A stretch of DNA of 64,000 bases from the NCBI GenBank assembly GCA_030278955.1, contig JAOANR010000001.1, positions 25,425,120 to 25,489,119 on the forward strand, given 5' to 3'. Positions within the stretch are counted from its first letter, which is position 1, and the number at the start of each line of letters is the position of its first letter. Made by a program: the position numbers and the translations under genes. Under the pieces are notes generated by a model, which saw nothing but the letters and a program-made list of their open reading frames with translations, was not told the origin of the DNA and did no database searches. The stretch is from Hygrophila difformis. Lineage: Eukaryota; Streptophyta; Magnoliopsida; Lamiales; Acanthaceae. This document shows positions 23,777 through 35,393 of this stretch, piece after piece.

Positions 23777-25977
23777 GGAAATGCAGATTGGATGGGCAAT
23801 CCGACAGGCTGCTGGATCGGAGACCAATATATGGTGGGAAAGCAAACTTCCTGGTGGCTCATCCATGCCCAGATTGTGTTGAGTGAACATTACAAAAAGG
23901 AGGGAGTAGACTTCATTGTCAAGAGGATCGTGTAATTTTCTCAAGAAATTTTTTACTTTTTATGATTGGGGTTCGGTTAGCACAAACATCTTCACCGAGC
24001 ATTGGATAAAATCTTGACAATTACTTGTTATGTCAAGGTTTAAACCATTGCTAAACCAAATCAAGGAAATTAATGATTATGGCCATAGTAGGGGGTGATT
24101 CGGTTTAGGTGCAGAGGTGTATCTTTCTTTTAAGAATACTATTTTCCTGATGAATGTTCAGATTAAACAATGTAGGACCAAACCTCTATTAATGTTAGTT
24201 CACAAATTAACAATAACGTAACTCAACTTGTTTGATGAATATTTGAAAATTTGTTATATCAACATGTAGAATGTTTATTCGTTCAGCACTTGCTGTTTGA
24301 CAAAGTCCCAACTTTTGAGGTCCATATATAATTTCTAGCTGAGGAAAAAATAAAAGTGCGACACCACTAGATTACTCAATAATCTTTATTTCATGGAACT
24401 ATATGTAGCTCAAACGTAATGCACACAGCGAAAGCTGAGGGTATCCAACTGATGTAGTTAATCATCTCGCAATCAAATGCGTAGAAGGTAATTGCAATGT
24501 TCGATAAAATAATCCTAATAAAAATTCTATAGCAGTCTCGTATAGGAGCCCCAGTGCGGTTTACTACACATTAATAATTTCATAATTGTGTTCGGAGAGG
24601 TCTTTAGACTAACTACTCAACAGAATGCATGGAAATGATATGTGCCAGGCTGGGAGGGGAAGTTTTGGCCTGTCTCAATCTGATTCTTCTTTATGTGAAT
24701 TCAGATGTTCGATGAGAGAAGCGGATGGTATCTGCAAAGCAAGGAACGAATAGATGAGGATAATCAGTCACAAGTCACAACACACTGTAACACAAAATCT
24801 GCTTTTTGAATAAGTGCAAGTGAATTGAATGGTGAAGATTGTAATATGGTATAAGAGTTCATTCAGAGAGTTGAGCATTGAAACTAGGAAAGAAAACTGC
24901 ATTGCTTAATTTGGATGCATCCAAGACAACATTTTTTTTGCTTGAAAATTTAAATCATAGATAAAACATAACATAATTCAGCACAGGCCTTTGGATAAGC
25001 TTGTATTTTAATGAACCTCCCTTCACAAATACAGCATTACATTGTGGAGACAATTTCCAGAACTTGTCCAGTAATGAGAAATCCAGAAAGACAAACATAG
25101 TTCAAATGATATCATTAAAATAATAGTAAATGATTTGTTTTAAAACAGAGAAAAAAAAAAGACAAAAAAATAAAAGAAAGAGAAGAAAAATGAAAGAAAT
25201 CATTTCTGTTCCAACAGTATGGTGAACCTTGGCACTGTAAAGTTCCACCTTGAGAAATGCAAAAACATCCATCTTTCGTGATCAATTATAATAATGTCAT
25301 AAATGCATTCGTGAAATCGAATTTTAAAGTAATACTACATTATTTCTTTTAGAAGAGAATTATCAAATTATACCAATATAGCTCTCACTTTTTTGGATGT
25401 GTTCATTAATTATGCCATTTTTTCCCAGAATTCCTTACTTTCACGAGGATATTGAAACAAAAAGACAGTCAAAGAAATTCTCTTATAAAAGAACATGGAG
25501 GTAGTACATGAGAACAATACAAAGTGCGCACAAGGTGGAGACCAAACAATAGGCGACAACAAACCCTTCAAATGCATACTAAACAATTATCACTACTGTG
25601 TGAAATTTGGCCATGTGGCAAGTGATATAGCCAGAGGAAGCTTGTTATCAAAGATTCAGAAAGTATATGACAACCAATTTGCCCTTTCCACGCTATAAGC
25701 TTGCGTGTGTAACTTATTGAAGAATTTACCTAATAGCAATTTCATAAAAGCTGAGGACATTGATCAAAAAGTACTTAGTAACCGTTGTCCCTGAATAGGA
25801 ATATCACTAATCTCGTTACATAGATGGAGTAATTACCAAGTCAGATTTAAGACTCCAACTAAAATATTAAGTTAGTTCGAAAGAGATAAGGTGACACAAT
25901 CGATCATCAAATTTATTGAACACTGGAGAGTATAATCCAACCACAGCATCAAACAAGAAATCAAACCTTCAATCATC
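23777..25977. other. Intergenic region between SEC11 and the DnaJ gene
   Basis: No complete gene. 23777-about 24000 should be the SEC11 3' UTR. On the - strand, 24667-24733 could be an exon (acceptor TTTGCAG, then IPSASLIEHLNSHKEESD and TGA), but I found no partner exon. It may belong to a 3' UTR or a lost gene. Confidence 0.4.
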
Positions 25978-26011
25978 CTACTGGGCCAAATCATCAAATC
26001 GCTTCAAGGCA

Positions 26012-27061
26012 TCACAATATGGTGTCCCCCCGTCTGTATCCCCAGTGAAGCTGCTGCCACTCATGCCTACAATTTTGCACAAGGACTGAGCGATAGTCGT
26101 CCTCAACCTGCTGTTCAACTGCAATACGTTCTGGGCTATGGGGTGGATATTGCTGTTCAAAATTCGAAGATTTAACAAAAAAATTCACTCCCTTCGGTGT
26201 AGTAAGCTTGTACTCATACTTGTAAGACTGAGAGAATGAATAAACTGGATCTGACGATGGCAAGAAGTTCATCAACAAAATCAATAACACTGGCAACAAC
26301 TGGACCACCATCCTCAACCAATTAGATCCTTGATCAACTCCACCTGTTCTTACCCTCACACCTGGCCCGAATGTAAAGCCACTAAAATTCGCAGTGGTAG
26401 CCGGATGCATTCCCCCAAAAAAGAAATTCCTAAAAATCTCATCTGCATCAATGTCCCCATCATAAAAGCCATTAAACCCTCGCATTCCATTTGCACCTCC
26501 ACCTCGCCTCTCATATACAGGTTCATCAGATCCAACAAGATCATACTTTTTACGACTCTCTTCATCACTCAAACATTGAAATGCTTTTGATACCTTCTTA
26601 AATGCCTCCTCAGCACCAGGAGCCTGGTTCTTATCTGGATGGACCTTTAAAGACAACTTTCTGTATGCCTTCCGAACATCCTCAGCACTACAATTCTTCT
26701 CTAGGCCCAATACCTCATAGTAATCTTTCTTCCTTTTAATCTCTCTTACCACAGTAACCTGCTCTTCCGTGTAGGTAGCTGATGTTGAAGATGTGGCAGA
26801 GGATGACGGTCCGGATGCTGAAGTCCGCCTGCGAGGAACAGTTTGAGTGGGGCTGGAAGTATTAACATCATTTTGTCCATCAGCACTCTTTGCTTCTGTT
26901 TCTGAAGCACTGAGGTTAGACAACAAATCATCTATTTCAATAGATGGGTCCAACCGACGAGCTTTGTTGAGGAATTTGAGGGCACGGTTCTTGTCGCCAG
27001 ATTTAATTGCACTTTTGGCAATTTGTATGCACTTTAAGGCTTCATCTTTGTTTCCATCCAT
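26012..27061 (-). CDS. DnaJ (Hsp40) protein with DUF1977, probable ER-membrane co-chaperone
   Basis: A single coding exon gives 349 residues. The N-terminal helix region ([19 protein letters not shown]) has a helical-repeat look, then a Ser/Thr-rich linker. The J domain is at about 112-176 ([21 protein letters not shown] with the HPD that stimulates Hsp70). A Gly-rich stretch follows, then one membrane segment at about 245-265 ([16 protein letters not shown]), then a C-terminal DUF1977 domain. This is the layout of the DNAJB12/14 and plant DnaJ49-type proteins, which sit in the ER membrane with the J domain in the cytosol. The frame ends early, after [10 protein letters not shown] run of six G on the coding strand (C6 at 26026-26031) appears to carry one extra base. 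In the next frame [15 protein letters not shown] follows to a stop at 25978-25980, which matches the family end. So this is either a sequencing error or a C-terminal truncation. Confidence 0.92.
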   Translation of the reverse strand: MDGNKDEALKCIQIAKSAIKSGDKNRALKFLNKARRLDPSIEIDDLLSNLSASETEAKSADGQNDVNTSSPTQTVPRRRTSASGPSSSATSSTSATYTEEQVTVVREIKRKKDYYEVLGLEKNCSAEDVRKAYRKLSLKVHPDKNQAPGAEEAFKKVSKAFQCLSDEESRKKYDLVGSDEPVYERRGGGANGMRGFNGFYDGDIDADEIFRNFFFGGMHPATTANFSGFTFGPGVRVRTGGVDQGSNWLRMVVQLLPVLLILLMNFLPSSDPVYSFSQSYKYEYKLTTPKGVNFFVKSSNFEQQYPPHSPERIAVEQQVEDDYRSVLVQNCRHEWQQLHWGYRRGDTIL

Positions 27062-27655
27062 CTTACGGAAGTTCTATAAACCTATCAACAAATTAACATT
27101 AAAAAGAACAGCATAAAATTAGACTAATTGACTTTAGGAATTTTTGACAGTCAATTGAAATTGCATGTCCCTCAATGTAAGGATCGATTCATTCAGTCGC
27201 CACAAATTAAATAAATCGCATGCAAGTACATATAAACTAAATCATTGGGATCGAGCAGTTCAACATCGAGCCAAATCTGCACAACATTAAAACCCATATA
27301 TTTCAGAAAAAAACACACACGGATATTCATATCTAGATTTGGGGAAAACCAGCCAATCGAATTCACTAAAAACAAATCGGCAAATTCATCAATCATAAAA
27401 TTGAACAGAGGGCAATTCGAAACAGCAACATAAAAACATGTTTGTACCTCCGAAATTGGCCGCAGAAAACCCTAAATTGTCCCCAAAATCAGCGATTTAG
27501 GAAGTGTGGAGAATTTGTGGAGAAAAGTAAAGGGAGATACGGAAGATGATAGAAGATTTGGATTTGGGAGAGTCCGCCGATTTGGGCATAGGTCTCCGCG
27601 TTTCAGCCTTGTAAAGTCCAGAAAGCCTTCATTGAGTGGAAATTTCATTCTCATT
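27062..27655 (-). other. 5' UTR exon and intron of the DnaJ gene
   Basis: On the - strand a donor (TTCGGAG then GTACAAAC) at about 27448 and an acceptor (GTTTATAG then AACTTCC) at about 27075 suggest a 5' UTR intron of about 370 bp. The leader exon would lie at about 27449-27655. A short leader follows before the ATG at 27061. Confidence 0.6.
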
Positions 27656-27905
27656 TAGAGGTTGTATTAAAATTCATAGAATATTTTTAAATTTTTAAAT
27701 ATTTTTTAAAATATGTATTAAATCTCAAATTTTTTTAAAAAATTTTAAAATTTGTATTGAATACAAATAAAATTTTAAAGATTTTTTTAAATTTATATTT
27801 AATACATTACAAGTCCAAAAAAACTCCTATACAGTCTCAATTCAATACACCTTAATTATTTTATTAAAGGACACGCGTTCCTATATGTCACTGAGTATTT
27901 ATAAT
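27656..27905. other. No feature seen
   Basis: Very AT-rich sequence of repeated aaaatttttaaa; no gene. Confidence 0.5.
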
Positions 27906-28545
27906 TAGGGTCGAAAAAAATATCGAAAATTCGATATACCGAGCTTATTATATCAAATTATAAAAAAATATTGAAATTTTGGTATGCCAAAATTTAGGTA
28001 TATCGAATTTTAGATATGTCGAAAAAACGGTACGGTAACGATATGAGCCATACGAGATTTTCTGCATTTCGGTAATTTTAACATTATTTTAAAATTTTAA
28101 TATTCTGTCATTGGTATTTCGGTATGCCGTAATATCATCAACCATAAATACCAACTCTTAAAGCCCAACCTATCATCGACATTTCGGTATACCGTAATAC
28201 CGGAATTGATTTTTTCTGGTATAACTCGGCATGCTGGTTTGTAACGGTATATAACACTTTTCAGTAAGTAAAATTTTCGGTATTTTTCAGTAAGAACAGA
28301 AAATTCGGTAAGATATAATTTTTGGTATGTTTTTGGTATTTTCGGTAAAAACCGAAAAATCGGTACGTTATAATTTCAGTTTGGTAATGGTATATATTAT
28401 AGGATACCGAAATTTTCAGTTAATTGGTATACCGAAATATTCGATATAGGTATCGTTATAGTTTTTATTCATACTGAAAATTTCTATACAGTACGGTAAT
28501 GGTAAGGGTAACGGTATTTCGGTATACTGTGTTTTGCCACCCATA
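27906..28545. mobile_element. hAT-type MITE with internal repeats (640 bp)
   Basis: The element is flanked by the identical 8-bp sequence TTTATAAT (27898-27905 and 28546-28553), the target-duplication size of hAT elements. It starts TAGGGTCGAAAA and ends TTTTGCCACCCATA, whose reverse complement is TATGGGTGGCAAAA. The interior is filled with the motif ttcggtat and its complement ataccgaa in many degenerate copies. No ORF is present. Confidence 0.8.
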
Positions 28546-28553
28546 TTTATAAT

Positions 28554-29092
28554 TAATTATTCAAGTACTTTTGATTTTTATTTATCTATTTTTACAATGT
28601 GGTTTGGCGGTGGATGACACACAAAATTACAAGGGATAAAAAAAACTCGTATCCAGAAACTATTTATATATTTGAATAATTTAATTATATTATATACTAC
28701 ATGTTTAATCATTGTCATCTAAAATAATATAGTTAATTACTATATTTTAATTGGATAGGGGCATTTTACAAATAAACAAAATTTAAAAAATTACATAATG
28801 ACTCCATATGATTTTTCTTAAATATCGTGAAAATTTTATAAATTTGGGACGAAAAGTGGGTGAGAGAAAATCTCGTGGAACCAAAAATGAATTTTTTCCC
28901 CTAGTTATATAAGAAAAAATATTGTCAAGTGAAATCTTGTTAAATTTATCTAATTTTCTAGTTTTCGAATATCAACTTTTTATAATTTTTCTATCCACAC
29001 ACAACACTTAAAAAATTCAGGAAGTATTTGACCTGAATACAGAGTCGAATGTATTATTTTATGATTCATATTTAAAAACTCCCCCCTAATCT
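28554..29092. other. No feature seen
   Basis: AT-rich intergenic DNA; no gene or clear repeat. Confidence 0.5.
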
Positions 29093-29310
29093 TAGAAAGG
29101 TCGTCTGAGGGTTCGCCGCGGTTCATTGTTGTGCTTACACACTAGGCTACCCTTTTCCGAAAGCTCCGCAGGACCACCTACCACTAGTCTTCGGCCGGAG
29201 GGGTTTATTGCACAAAAACGCCGGGACGCAGCATATAGGGGATGTGTTAAAGCGAAAGGGGAAGCCCAGCGAATGTCAGATGCAAAGCCCCGCACCTCAT
29301 TAAGATCATA
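29093..29310. other. Probable organelle-derived insert (NUMT-like)
   Basis: About 220 bp of much higher GC than its surroundings, with abrupt edges. It has non-coding phrases (ccgcggttcattgttgtgct, cttcggccggaggggttt) that look to me like plant mitochondrial spacer. It lies open in one frame on each strand but shows no recognisable protein domain. The identification is from memory of composition and phrases, not from alignment. Confidence 0.4.
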
Positions 29311-29502
29311 TTGGCATACTCTCCCAAAAGAAAAAGTATGTATATATAAAAATTATACCATTATGAAAATTTAAATTTCAATTATTTTTTTAAAAATATA
29401 TAGATTTAAAATATGTTAAGTCAACTTACAACAATTGATGTGTATGCAAAAAACAATATCCAGTAATTCACAAAAACAAGAGTCAAAGATTAATAAATAA
29501 TA

Positions 29503-29759
29503 CTTCCTCTATTTTTTTATTTGCTATGGACCTATCCAACACGTAGTCCAATGCATATTTTAAATTATTAATAACTCAAAATCGATATAAGTAAAAATTC
29601 TAAAAATTCGATATTTAAAAACTACAAAACAAGACAAATCTAACAAAATTTCAGTTGACTATATTTTAACTTGTATAAGTATAATAAATTTCAAGTTGAA
29701 ATAATTGTGTGAATACTATCATGTTCACCAATATAGCCATGGTTAAAAACCAGAGGAAG
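29503..29759. mobile_element. Stowaway-like MITE (257 bp)
   Basis: Starts CTTCCTCTATTTTT and ends aaccAGAGGAAG, flanked by TA on both sides. The interior matches the inner MITE of SEC11 intron 6. Confidence 0.75.
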
Positions 29760-29901
29760 TAAATAATATGAAAAAACCAAAAACAATTGTTGGGCTGGAG
29801 GACTTGTGATACTCCATACTAGTACTATTGCTAATTGCTTTGATCCTTCACAACACAACAAAAATATCTTAGCCGAATATTTTTTTTTTTTTTAGAAAAT
29901 A

Positions 29902-30047
29902 CTCCATTCGTCTTGTTTATTATGTTCCATTTTGATTTTTTGCAGTATTTATTAATCAATTTTAACCTAATGTTCTCGCAATTATACTAGTGAAAAATAT
30001 AGTCAAATTCCATCTTGTTATATTCGTCTAATTGTTTAGTTTTAGAA
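29902..30047. mobile_element. One-ended Stowaway-like MITE remnant
   Basis: Begins ACTCCATTCGTCTTG and has the family interior (attcgtctaattgttt), but no matching inverted end is found before the next MITE. Confidence 0.5.
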
Positions 30048-30068
30048 TATACTCCTATATTTTATATA

Positions 30069-30263
30069 TTCCCTCGGTTTCATTACAAATATTCTACTTA
30101 TTATTTTTGGATGTCTCATTATAAAAACCTTCTTTCTATAAAAAAAAATAAATTTTTTCTCCAACAATTATGTGGACCCCATCTATCATTTATTCACAAA
30201 TCAAATTTCATCTTAAATCTCGTGTCCAACAGTAACGAGATATTTGTAATAAAATGAAGGGAA
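30069..30263. mobile_element. Stowaway-like MITE (195 bp)
   Basis: TTCCCTCGGTTTCATTAC at the left is the approximate inverse of gtaataaaatgaagggaa at the right. Both sides are flanked by TA. Confidence 0.75.
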
Positions 30264-30558
30264 TAATTTTTACTTATACTTCAATATTAATGGTTGAATT
30301 ATGTCCCAACAAAAATAATGAAACATGGGAGTAAAAATTATTCAGCGTCAAGTACTAATGTCAACCGACAAAGCAATGTGGCGACGGCGAAAATTGCAAT
30401 ACAGTATCTCAAGATTCCTGAAATTGCAAATCGAATTCCGAAAAACCCCCAAAAATGTAATATGACGCCCTCACAATATATACCTCACCAGTCACCCACC
30501 CCTTTACTCCATCCACCCGCCGATTTCTGCTCACGCTATCCTTCCCCGACTCAATTCT

Positions 30559-31058
30559 NNNNNNNNNNNNNNNNNNNNNNNNNNNNNNNNNNNNNNNNNN
30601 NNNNNNNNNNNNNNNNNNNNNNNNNNNNNNNNNNNNNNNNNNNNNNNNNNNNNNNNNNNNNNNNNNNNNNNNNNNNNNNNNNNNNNNNNNNNNNNNNNNN
30701 NNNNNNNNNNNNNNNNNNNNNNNNNNNNNNNNNNNNNNNNNNNNNNNNNNNNNNNNNNNNNNNNNNNNNNNNNNNNNNNNNNNNNNNNNNNNNNNNNNNN
30801 NNNNNNNNNNNNNNNNNNNNNNNNNNNNNNNNNNNNNNNNNNNNNNNNNNNNNNNNNNNNNNNNNNNNNNNNNNNNNNNNNNNNNNNNNNNNNNNNNNNN
30901 NNNNNNNNNNNNNNNNNNNNNNNNNNNNNNNNNNNNNNNNNNNNNNNNNNNNNNNNNNNNNNNNNNNNNNNNNNNNNNNNNNNNNNNNNNNNNNNNNNNN
31001 NNNNNNNNNNNNNNNNNNNNNNNNNNNNNNNNNNNNNNNNNNNNNNNNNNNNNNNNNN
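30559..31058. other. Assembly gap, 500 N
   Basis: Exactly 500 N, so the size is probably a placeholder. Just after it (31059-31190) the sequence is GC-rich and full of gccgga motifs, suggesting that a GC-rich or repetitive stretch failed to assemble. Order across the gap is not assured. Confidence 0.99.
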
Positions 31059-31260
31059 GGAGAAGCCGCCGGAGCACCGGAGCATCGCCGGAAGGTCAAA
31101 CGGAGCTCGCCGGAAAATTGACCGGAAGTTCGCCGGAGGTCGGCCGGAACCACCGCCGGTCGCCGGACAAATTTTGGTCAAAGTCGGAAGATGGTCGGAT
31201 AATATGAGAAATTAATGTAATAGTATGACTTCAAATTTTGGGAGAAGGCTTTGTCCCTAT

Positions 31261-31440
31261 GCTTTGTCCCTATGCACTGCTTGGAGACAAAGCCATGCTT
31301 GGAGACAAAATTGCTTTGTCCCTATGCACTGCTTGGAGACAAAGCCATGCTTGGAGACAAAACTGCTTTGTCCCTATGCACTGCTTGGAGACAAAGCCAT
31401 GCTTGGAGACAAAACTGCTTTGTCCCTATGCTCTGTCGCC
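31261..31440 (+). repeat. 52-bp tandem repeat, three full copies plus a partial
   Basis: The unit begins gctttgtccctatgcactgc and ends ggagacaaaact. Copies start at 31261, 31313, 31365 and 31417 (partial). Each unit also contains the inner phrase gcttggagacaaa twice. All three forward frames stay open through the array, because 52 is not a multiple of three and the unit lacks stops in any frame. Confidence 0.9.
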
Positions 31441-31939
31441 ATGCCATGCATAGGGACAAAGTCCTGTTTGGCGCCCAAGTCGCCAGTTTAGCGCCCAAGG
31501 CCTTATTTTCGTCCCTTTTTCATTTTTCTTCCTTTGTAAGTGTTCCTAGGGGCTTTTGCACTATATATATGCCTCCCCCATCATTTGTAAGACTCATCTT
31601 TTGCCTTGAATGAAATCTACTTGATATTTCTCTCAAAAGATCACCTTGTGAGTTTACACACACTCTCACAAACACCTTTGAATGCTTGTTGGGAAACATT
31701 CATCACTTTGGACTTGAAGCATCCTTGTGATTATTAAACCAAGGCTTGAGCTTGGAGTATTGGGATGAGGTCACGGTTCTAAACACCTTGGTTGCTTCCC
31801 CTTTCGGTTCTTGTTGTGGTTTGCTTCCCTATCCTTTCCTTTCCCTCTTGTTCTTGCAAGTAGTAACCAAGGGATCCATGGCACTACTTGGCAGTGATGC
31901 CATGGACTAGGGATTTTGATCCGGCCACGACACAGGTTA
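31441..31939 (+). other. Unassigned, LTR-like composition
   Basis: A TATA-like box (ctatatatatgcc, 31561-31573) is followed by a T/C-rich leader, then a 9-bp inverted repeat, tccatggca...tgccatgga, at 31876-31908. This could be the end of an LTR or a promoter, but no partner was found. Confidence 0.3.
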
Positions 31940-31952
31940 ATAAGACATTGGT

Positions 31953-32885
31953 ATGGGTGCGGTTGAGTGGATTGCCATGCATAGATTCAGAGAGGATATT
32001 TTGAGGGCTGTGGCGTCGGGGTTGGGAGAAGTGTTCAAGTTTGATTATTATACTAGATTGACCTCGATAGGGATGTTTGCTAGGGTGTGCATTGCTCTCG
32101 ACCTTGAAAAGCCGGTGGTGGGCAAGATGATGGTGAATGGGAAGTGGATTATGGTGTCTTATGAAGGACTACACTTAATATGCTCTTCGTGCGGTCACTA
32201 TGGTCACATTGCGAGGAATTCCATGGAGGTTGTACGTAAGGATCCGGCTCATGAGGGACATGAGGACGAGGGAGATAGGCACTTTCAGACTGCGCCTAAC
32301 ACGGCCAGGAGCGTGGAAGAAGTTGGAACTGGGGGTGACCAGGGTATGAGGGAGGCGGCCTCAGTCGCGATAGGCACTAAGGAGGGGCAGGAGTTTGTGG
32401 ATGAGCCGGCATATGGGGAGTGGATGACGGTGGTGAGACGTAAAAACAAGAATACTCGTAAACCTCGTAACCACTATGTGGAGAGAGAGCGGTCACCTCC
32501 CATACCAGTGAAGGAGGCTGCTGTTGAGGCTCATGAGGGAGCAGTGGATAGACATCTACAAGTGTATGTGCCTCCGGTGAAAGGGAAGGAAACAATTGCG
32601 GAACAAGGTCAGGCAATGGGGCTGATGGCGGGCACGGTAGTGTTGGCCGGCACTTCTCCTTCTCATCGACATAAGCGACAGCGGGTGGAGAAGCTGGCTC
32701 GGAGTAATTCATGTCGAAGTGGGGCTGGTAGTGACGTGGGGGAAGAGTCGGTAGTTGACTCCGATGGTGTGGAGTTTATGGAAGAAGAACAGGTGGAGGT
32801 GCATGGAGAGGGTATTGGCAAGAGTTGCAAGTCGGATGAGGAAGAGTATGTTGATGAGAACAATGATGTCAACATTCAACAATGA
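31953..32885 (+). pseudogene. LINE ORF1, truncated N-terminus
   Basis: 310 codons are open. The family region FARVCIALDLEKPVVGKMMV and SYEGLHLICSSCGHYGH is clear. The zinc knuckle is CSSCGHYGHIARNS, so the last Cys of CX2CX4HX4C is replaced by Asn. The first residues are shifted: the upstream bases encode LVWVRLSGLP in another frame. After the knuckle the protein is acidic and low-complexity, as usual for LINE ORF1. In the family ORF1 binds the element RNA. Confidence 0.82.
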
Positions 32886-32928
32886 GTCTCTCTATCTGAC
32901 TCAATAGTAGTTAGGGTTTTCTTTTTCC

Positions 32929-33738
32929 ATGGTTACAATGTTCCGTGACTATACAGTTATTACTTGGAATGTGTGTGGTGCTATGAGTCGCACGGGGGAG
33001 TTGTTACGTGATCATAGACTGGATATTATAGGTATCCTTGAGCCTCATGGTCCCTTTGATCGGTTGCGGGGTTTTTTTGCACGGTGGGGCTATACTCCGG
33101 TGGTTATACAAGAGGCCGAAGGTATGGGTGGTGGTTTGTGGGTTCTTCAATCTCGGAGAGTAGCCTGCCATGTTACTGTAAGGGATTGGCGTAGTAGAAT
33201 GATCACATTGGAACTTGCTCATGGCTCGTCCCGATGGAATCTTACGGTATTATATGCCGACCCTAACTATCATCGAAGACGGGATAATTGGGGGGAATTG
33301 AAATTATTATGTGGTATGCTGGATGGTCCTCGGATCATCATGGGAGATTGGAATGAAATAGCTGACGAGAATGAGGTCCCGGGGGAGGGGGAGGGAGGGG
33401 GGGCGTTTTTGCCTGCTCGCGCCATGGAGTTACGATAGGTTTTTGATGATTGCAACATTGTTGGAGTTAATATTGTTGGCCGGGAATTCACGTGGACGCG
33501 CATGGCCGGAGATGGGCGCCGTGTTAGTAAAAGACTTGACAGAGCTATGTCAAATATTGATTGGTTGGATATGTTTGGGGAGGGTAGAATTCTTCATCTC
33601 CCGCGATTGGGTTCGGATCATTGTCCGCTTAAACTTGTCTGCGGCACTAGTTCTTTGATACACCCAACCAGGCCTTTTCGATGGGAAGAGATATGGAAGA
33701 CGCATGCTTCCTACAGGGAGGTGGTCTCGCAGGCATAA
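32929..33738 (+). pseudogene. LINE ORF2, endonuclease domain with an in-frame stop
   Basis: VITWNVCGAMSR, IIGILEPHG, IIMGDWNEI and LGSDHCPL are the conserved motifs of the apurinic-type endonuclease that nicks the target. A TAG at 33436-33438 interrupts the frame, which then continues unchanged (GREFTWTRMAGDGRR, RLDRAM) to about 33690 and ends at 33736-33738. A G/A-run at 33379-33403 lies just before the stop. Confidence 0.82.
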
Positions 33739-35393
33739 TTCATGGTGAGGGAGATCTTAATAAGAGTCTGGAGGCCATAAAAATTAAATCTATGGAATTC
33801 AATAAAGAGAAGTTTGGTAATATTCGAAATCGAAAGAGGAAATTAAAGAATCGTATTGCTTGGGTGGAGAAGCATTTGATTTGGGTGGACTCGGCCTGGC
33901 TATGGAGATTATATGCTGAGCTTAAAGTAGAGTTGGAACTTGTGTTAACTCAGGAAGAATTATTGTGGAGACAGAAATCTAGAGATCATTGGATCAAGGT
34001 GGGGGATCGGAACTCTAGATTTTTTCATGCGAAAACAAAGTTTCAACGCAGTAGAGGTAAAATACATGGTCTTCAATTGGAGGATGGAACTTGGGAAGAT
34101 AACCAGGACCGTTTATAGCAGCATGCTATCACTTACTACACGGCTATGTCTGCCAATCAGCCTTTTCATCCTATGGGTGCAGACTTGCCGCGACTGGAGG
34201 CTTTGTTAGACAGCCAACGTTGTAACTTAGCTAGGGATTTAAATGATAAGGAAGTAGAGGTTGCGATTAAGTCAATGCGATCATTGTCGGCTTCAGGGCC
34301 GAATGGATTTTCGGCATCTTTCTTCAAAGAATACTGGATGTCACTAAGGGTGGATGTTATTAGTATGGTCAGGTTGGTATTTCTTACACACAAGTTACCT
34401 GTCGGGATTGCTTATGCTTTTATGTGTCTTTTGCCTAAGGTTGAGGAACCGCATACTCTGAAGCAGTTTTGTCCCTTGACCCTGTGCAATGTTACATATC
34501 AATTGATTACTAACATATTGGTTGCTCGTCTTCAGCCTATTTTATGTGAAATTATTAGTCCTCATCAGTCGGCGGTTCTGCCCGGGCGGGGGACGGCCGA
34601 CAATGGGATCCTGTTACAAGAAATGATCGCCTCGTTGGAAAGTCCTCGTGCAGGATGTAGACGGACGATTGTTAAGATAGATCTTGCTAAAGCATTTGAT
34701 ACGGTCCGATGGGACTTTCTTGATATCTGCTTGTCTGAACTCGACCTACTAAGGGGTTGTCGGGAGTTGATTATGGAGTGCACATCCTCGGCTAGTTTTT
34801 CTATCCTTTGGAACGGTAGTCCCATAGGAAACATTAAGGCCGGGAGGGGTTTGCGACAAGGAGACCCTCTATCTCCGTATTTATTTGTGATCGTCATGGA
34901 AAAACTTTCTAGGACGATACTTGAGGTTGTTCAGAGTGGTCATTGGAAGCCAGTGGCTGTGCACAAGGAGGATATAGGGATCTCTCACCTTATGTTCGCT
35001 GACGACCTGATCTTCTGCTCAGCACTTGATGAAGGAAGCATAAAAACTATGGCGGATGTTTTACATCGTTTTGGCTCCAGGTCTGGTCTCCTGATGAATA
35101 TGGAGAAGCTAAGTGTTGTCTGCCATGCTGGAGCGTTGCCTGGAGAGGTTGCTTGGCTGGAGCAATATTTAGGCGTTTCAGTGGGAAGTGAACTAGGTCG
35201 GTATCTTGGCTTCCCAATCATCCATGGAAGAATGAAATGTGCTCATTTTGACTCCGTCGTGAAAAAGATTGAAGATAAATTGAGTTCTTGGTCTGGGCTT
35301 TTACTCAATAAAAGCCGGTCGTTTCACTCTTGCTCGTGTTGTGTTGGCCTCGATGGCTGTCTATGTCATGCAAATTCATCTCCTACCTGTTAG
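33681..35393 (+). pseudogene. LINE ORF2, central part and reverse transcriptase
   Basis: The frame shifts by about 33690. LLWRQKSRDHWIKVGDRNSR and FFHAKT are the typical linker before RT. A TAG at 34116-34118 interrupts the frame; from about 34146 RT continues with SASGPNGFSASFFK, LPKVEEPHTLKQF, KIDLAKAFDTV, LRQGDPLSPYLF and the active site MFADDLIF. The frame is lost again near 35315, where the last residues to 35393 no longer match. RT copies the element RNA at the nicked target site. Confidence 0.85.

Noticed and set aside
30294..31181. Open frames spanning the N gap on both strands
   Set aside because: They are open only because N codons hold no stops; the flanks encode no domain.
31225..31613. 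Three overlapping frames over the 52-bp repeat
   Set aside because: Explained by the stop-free repeat unit; no independent coding evidence.
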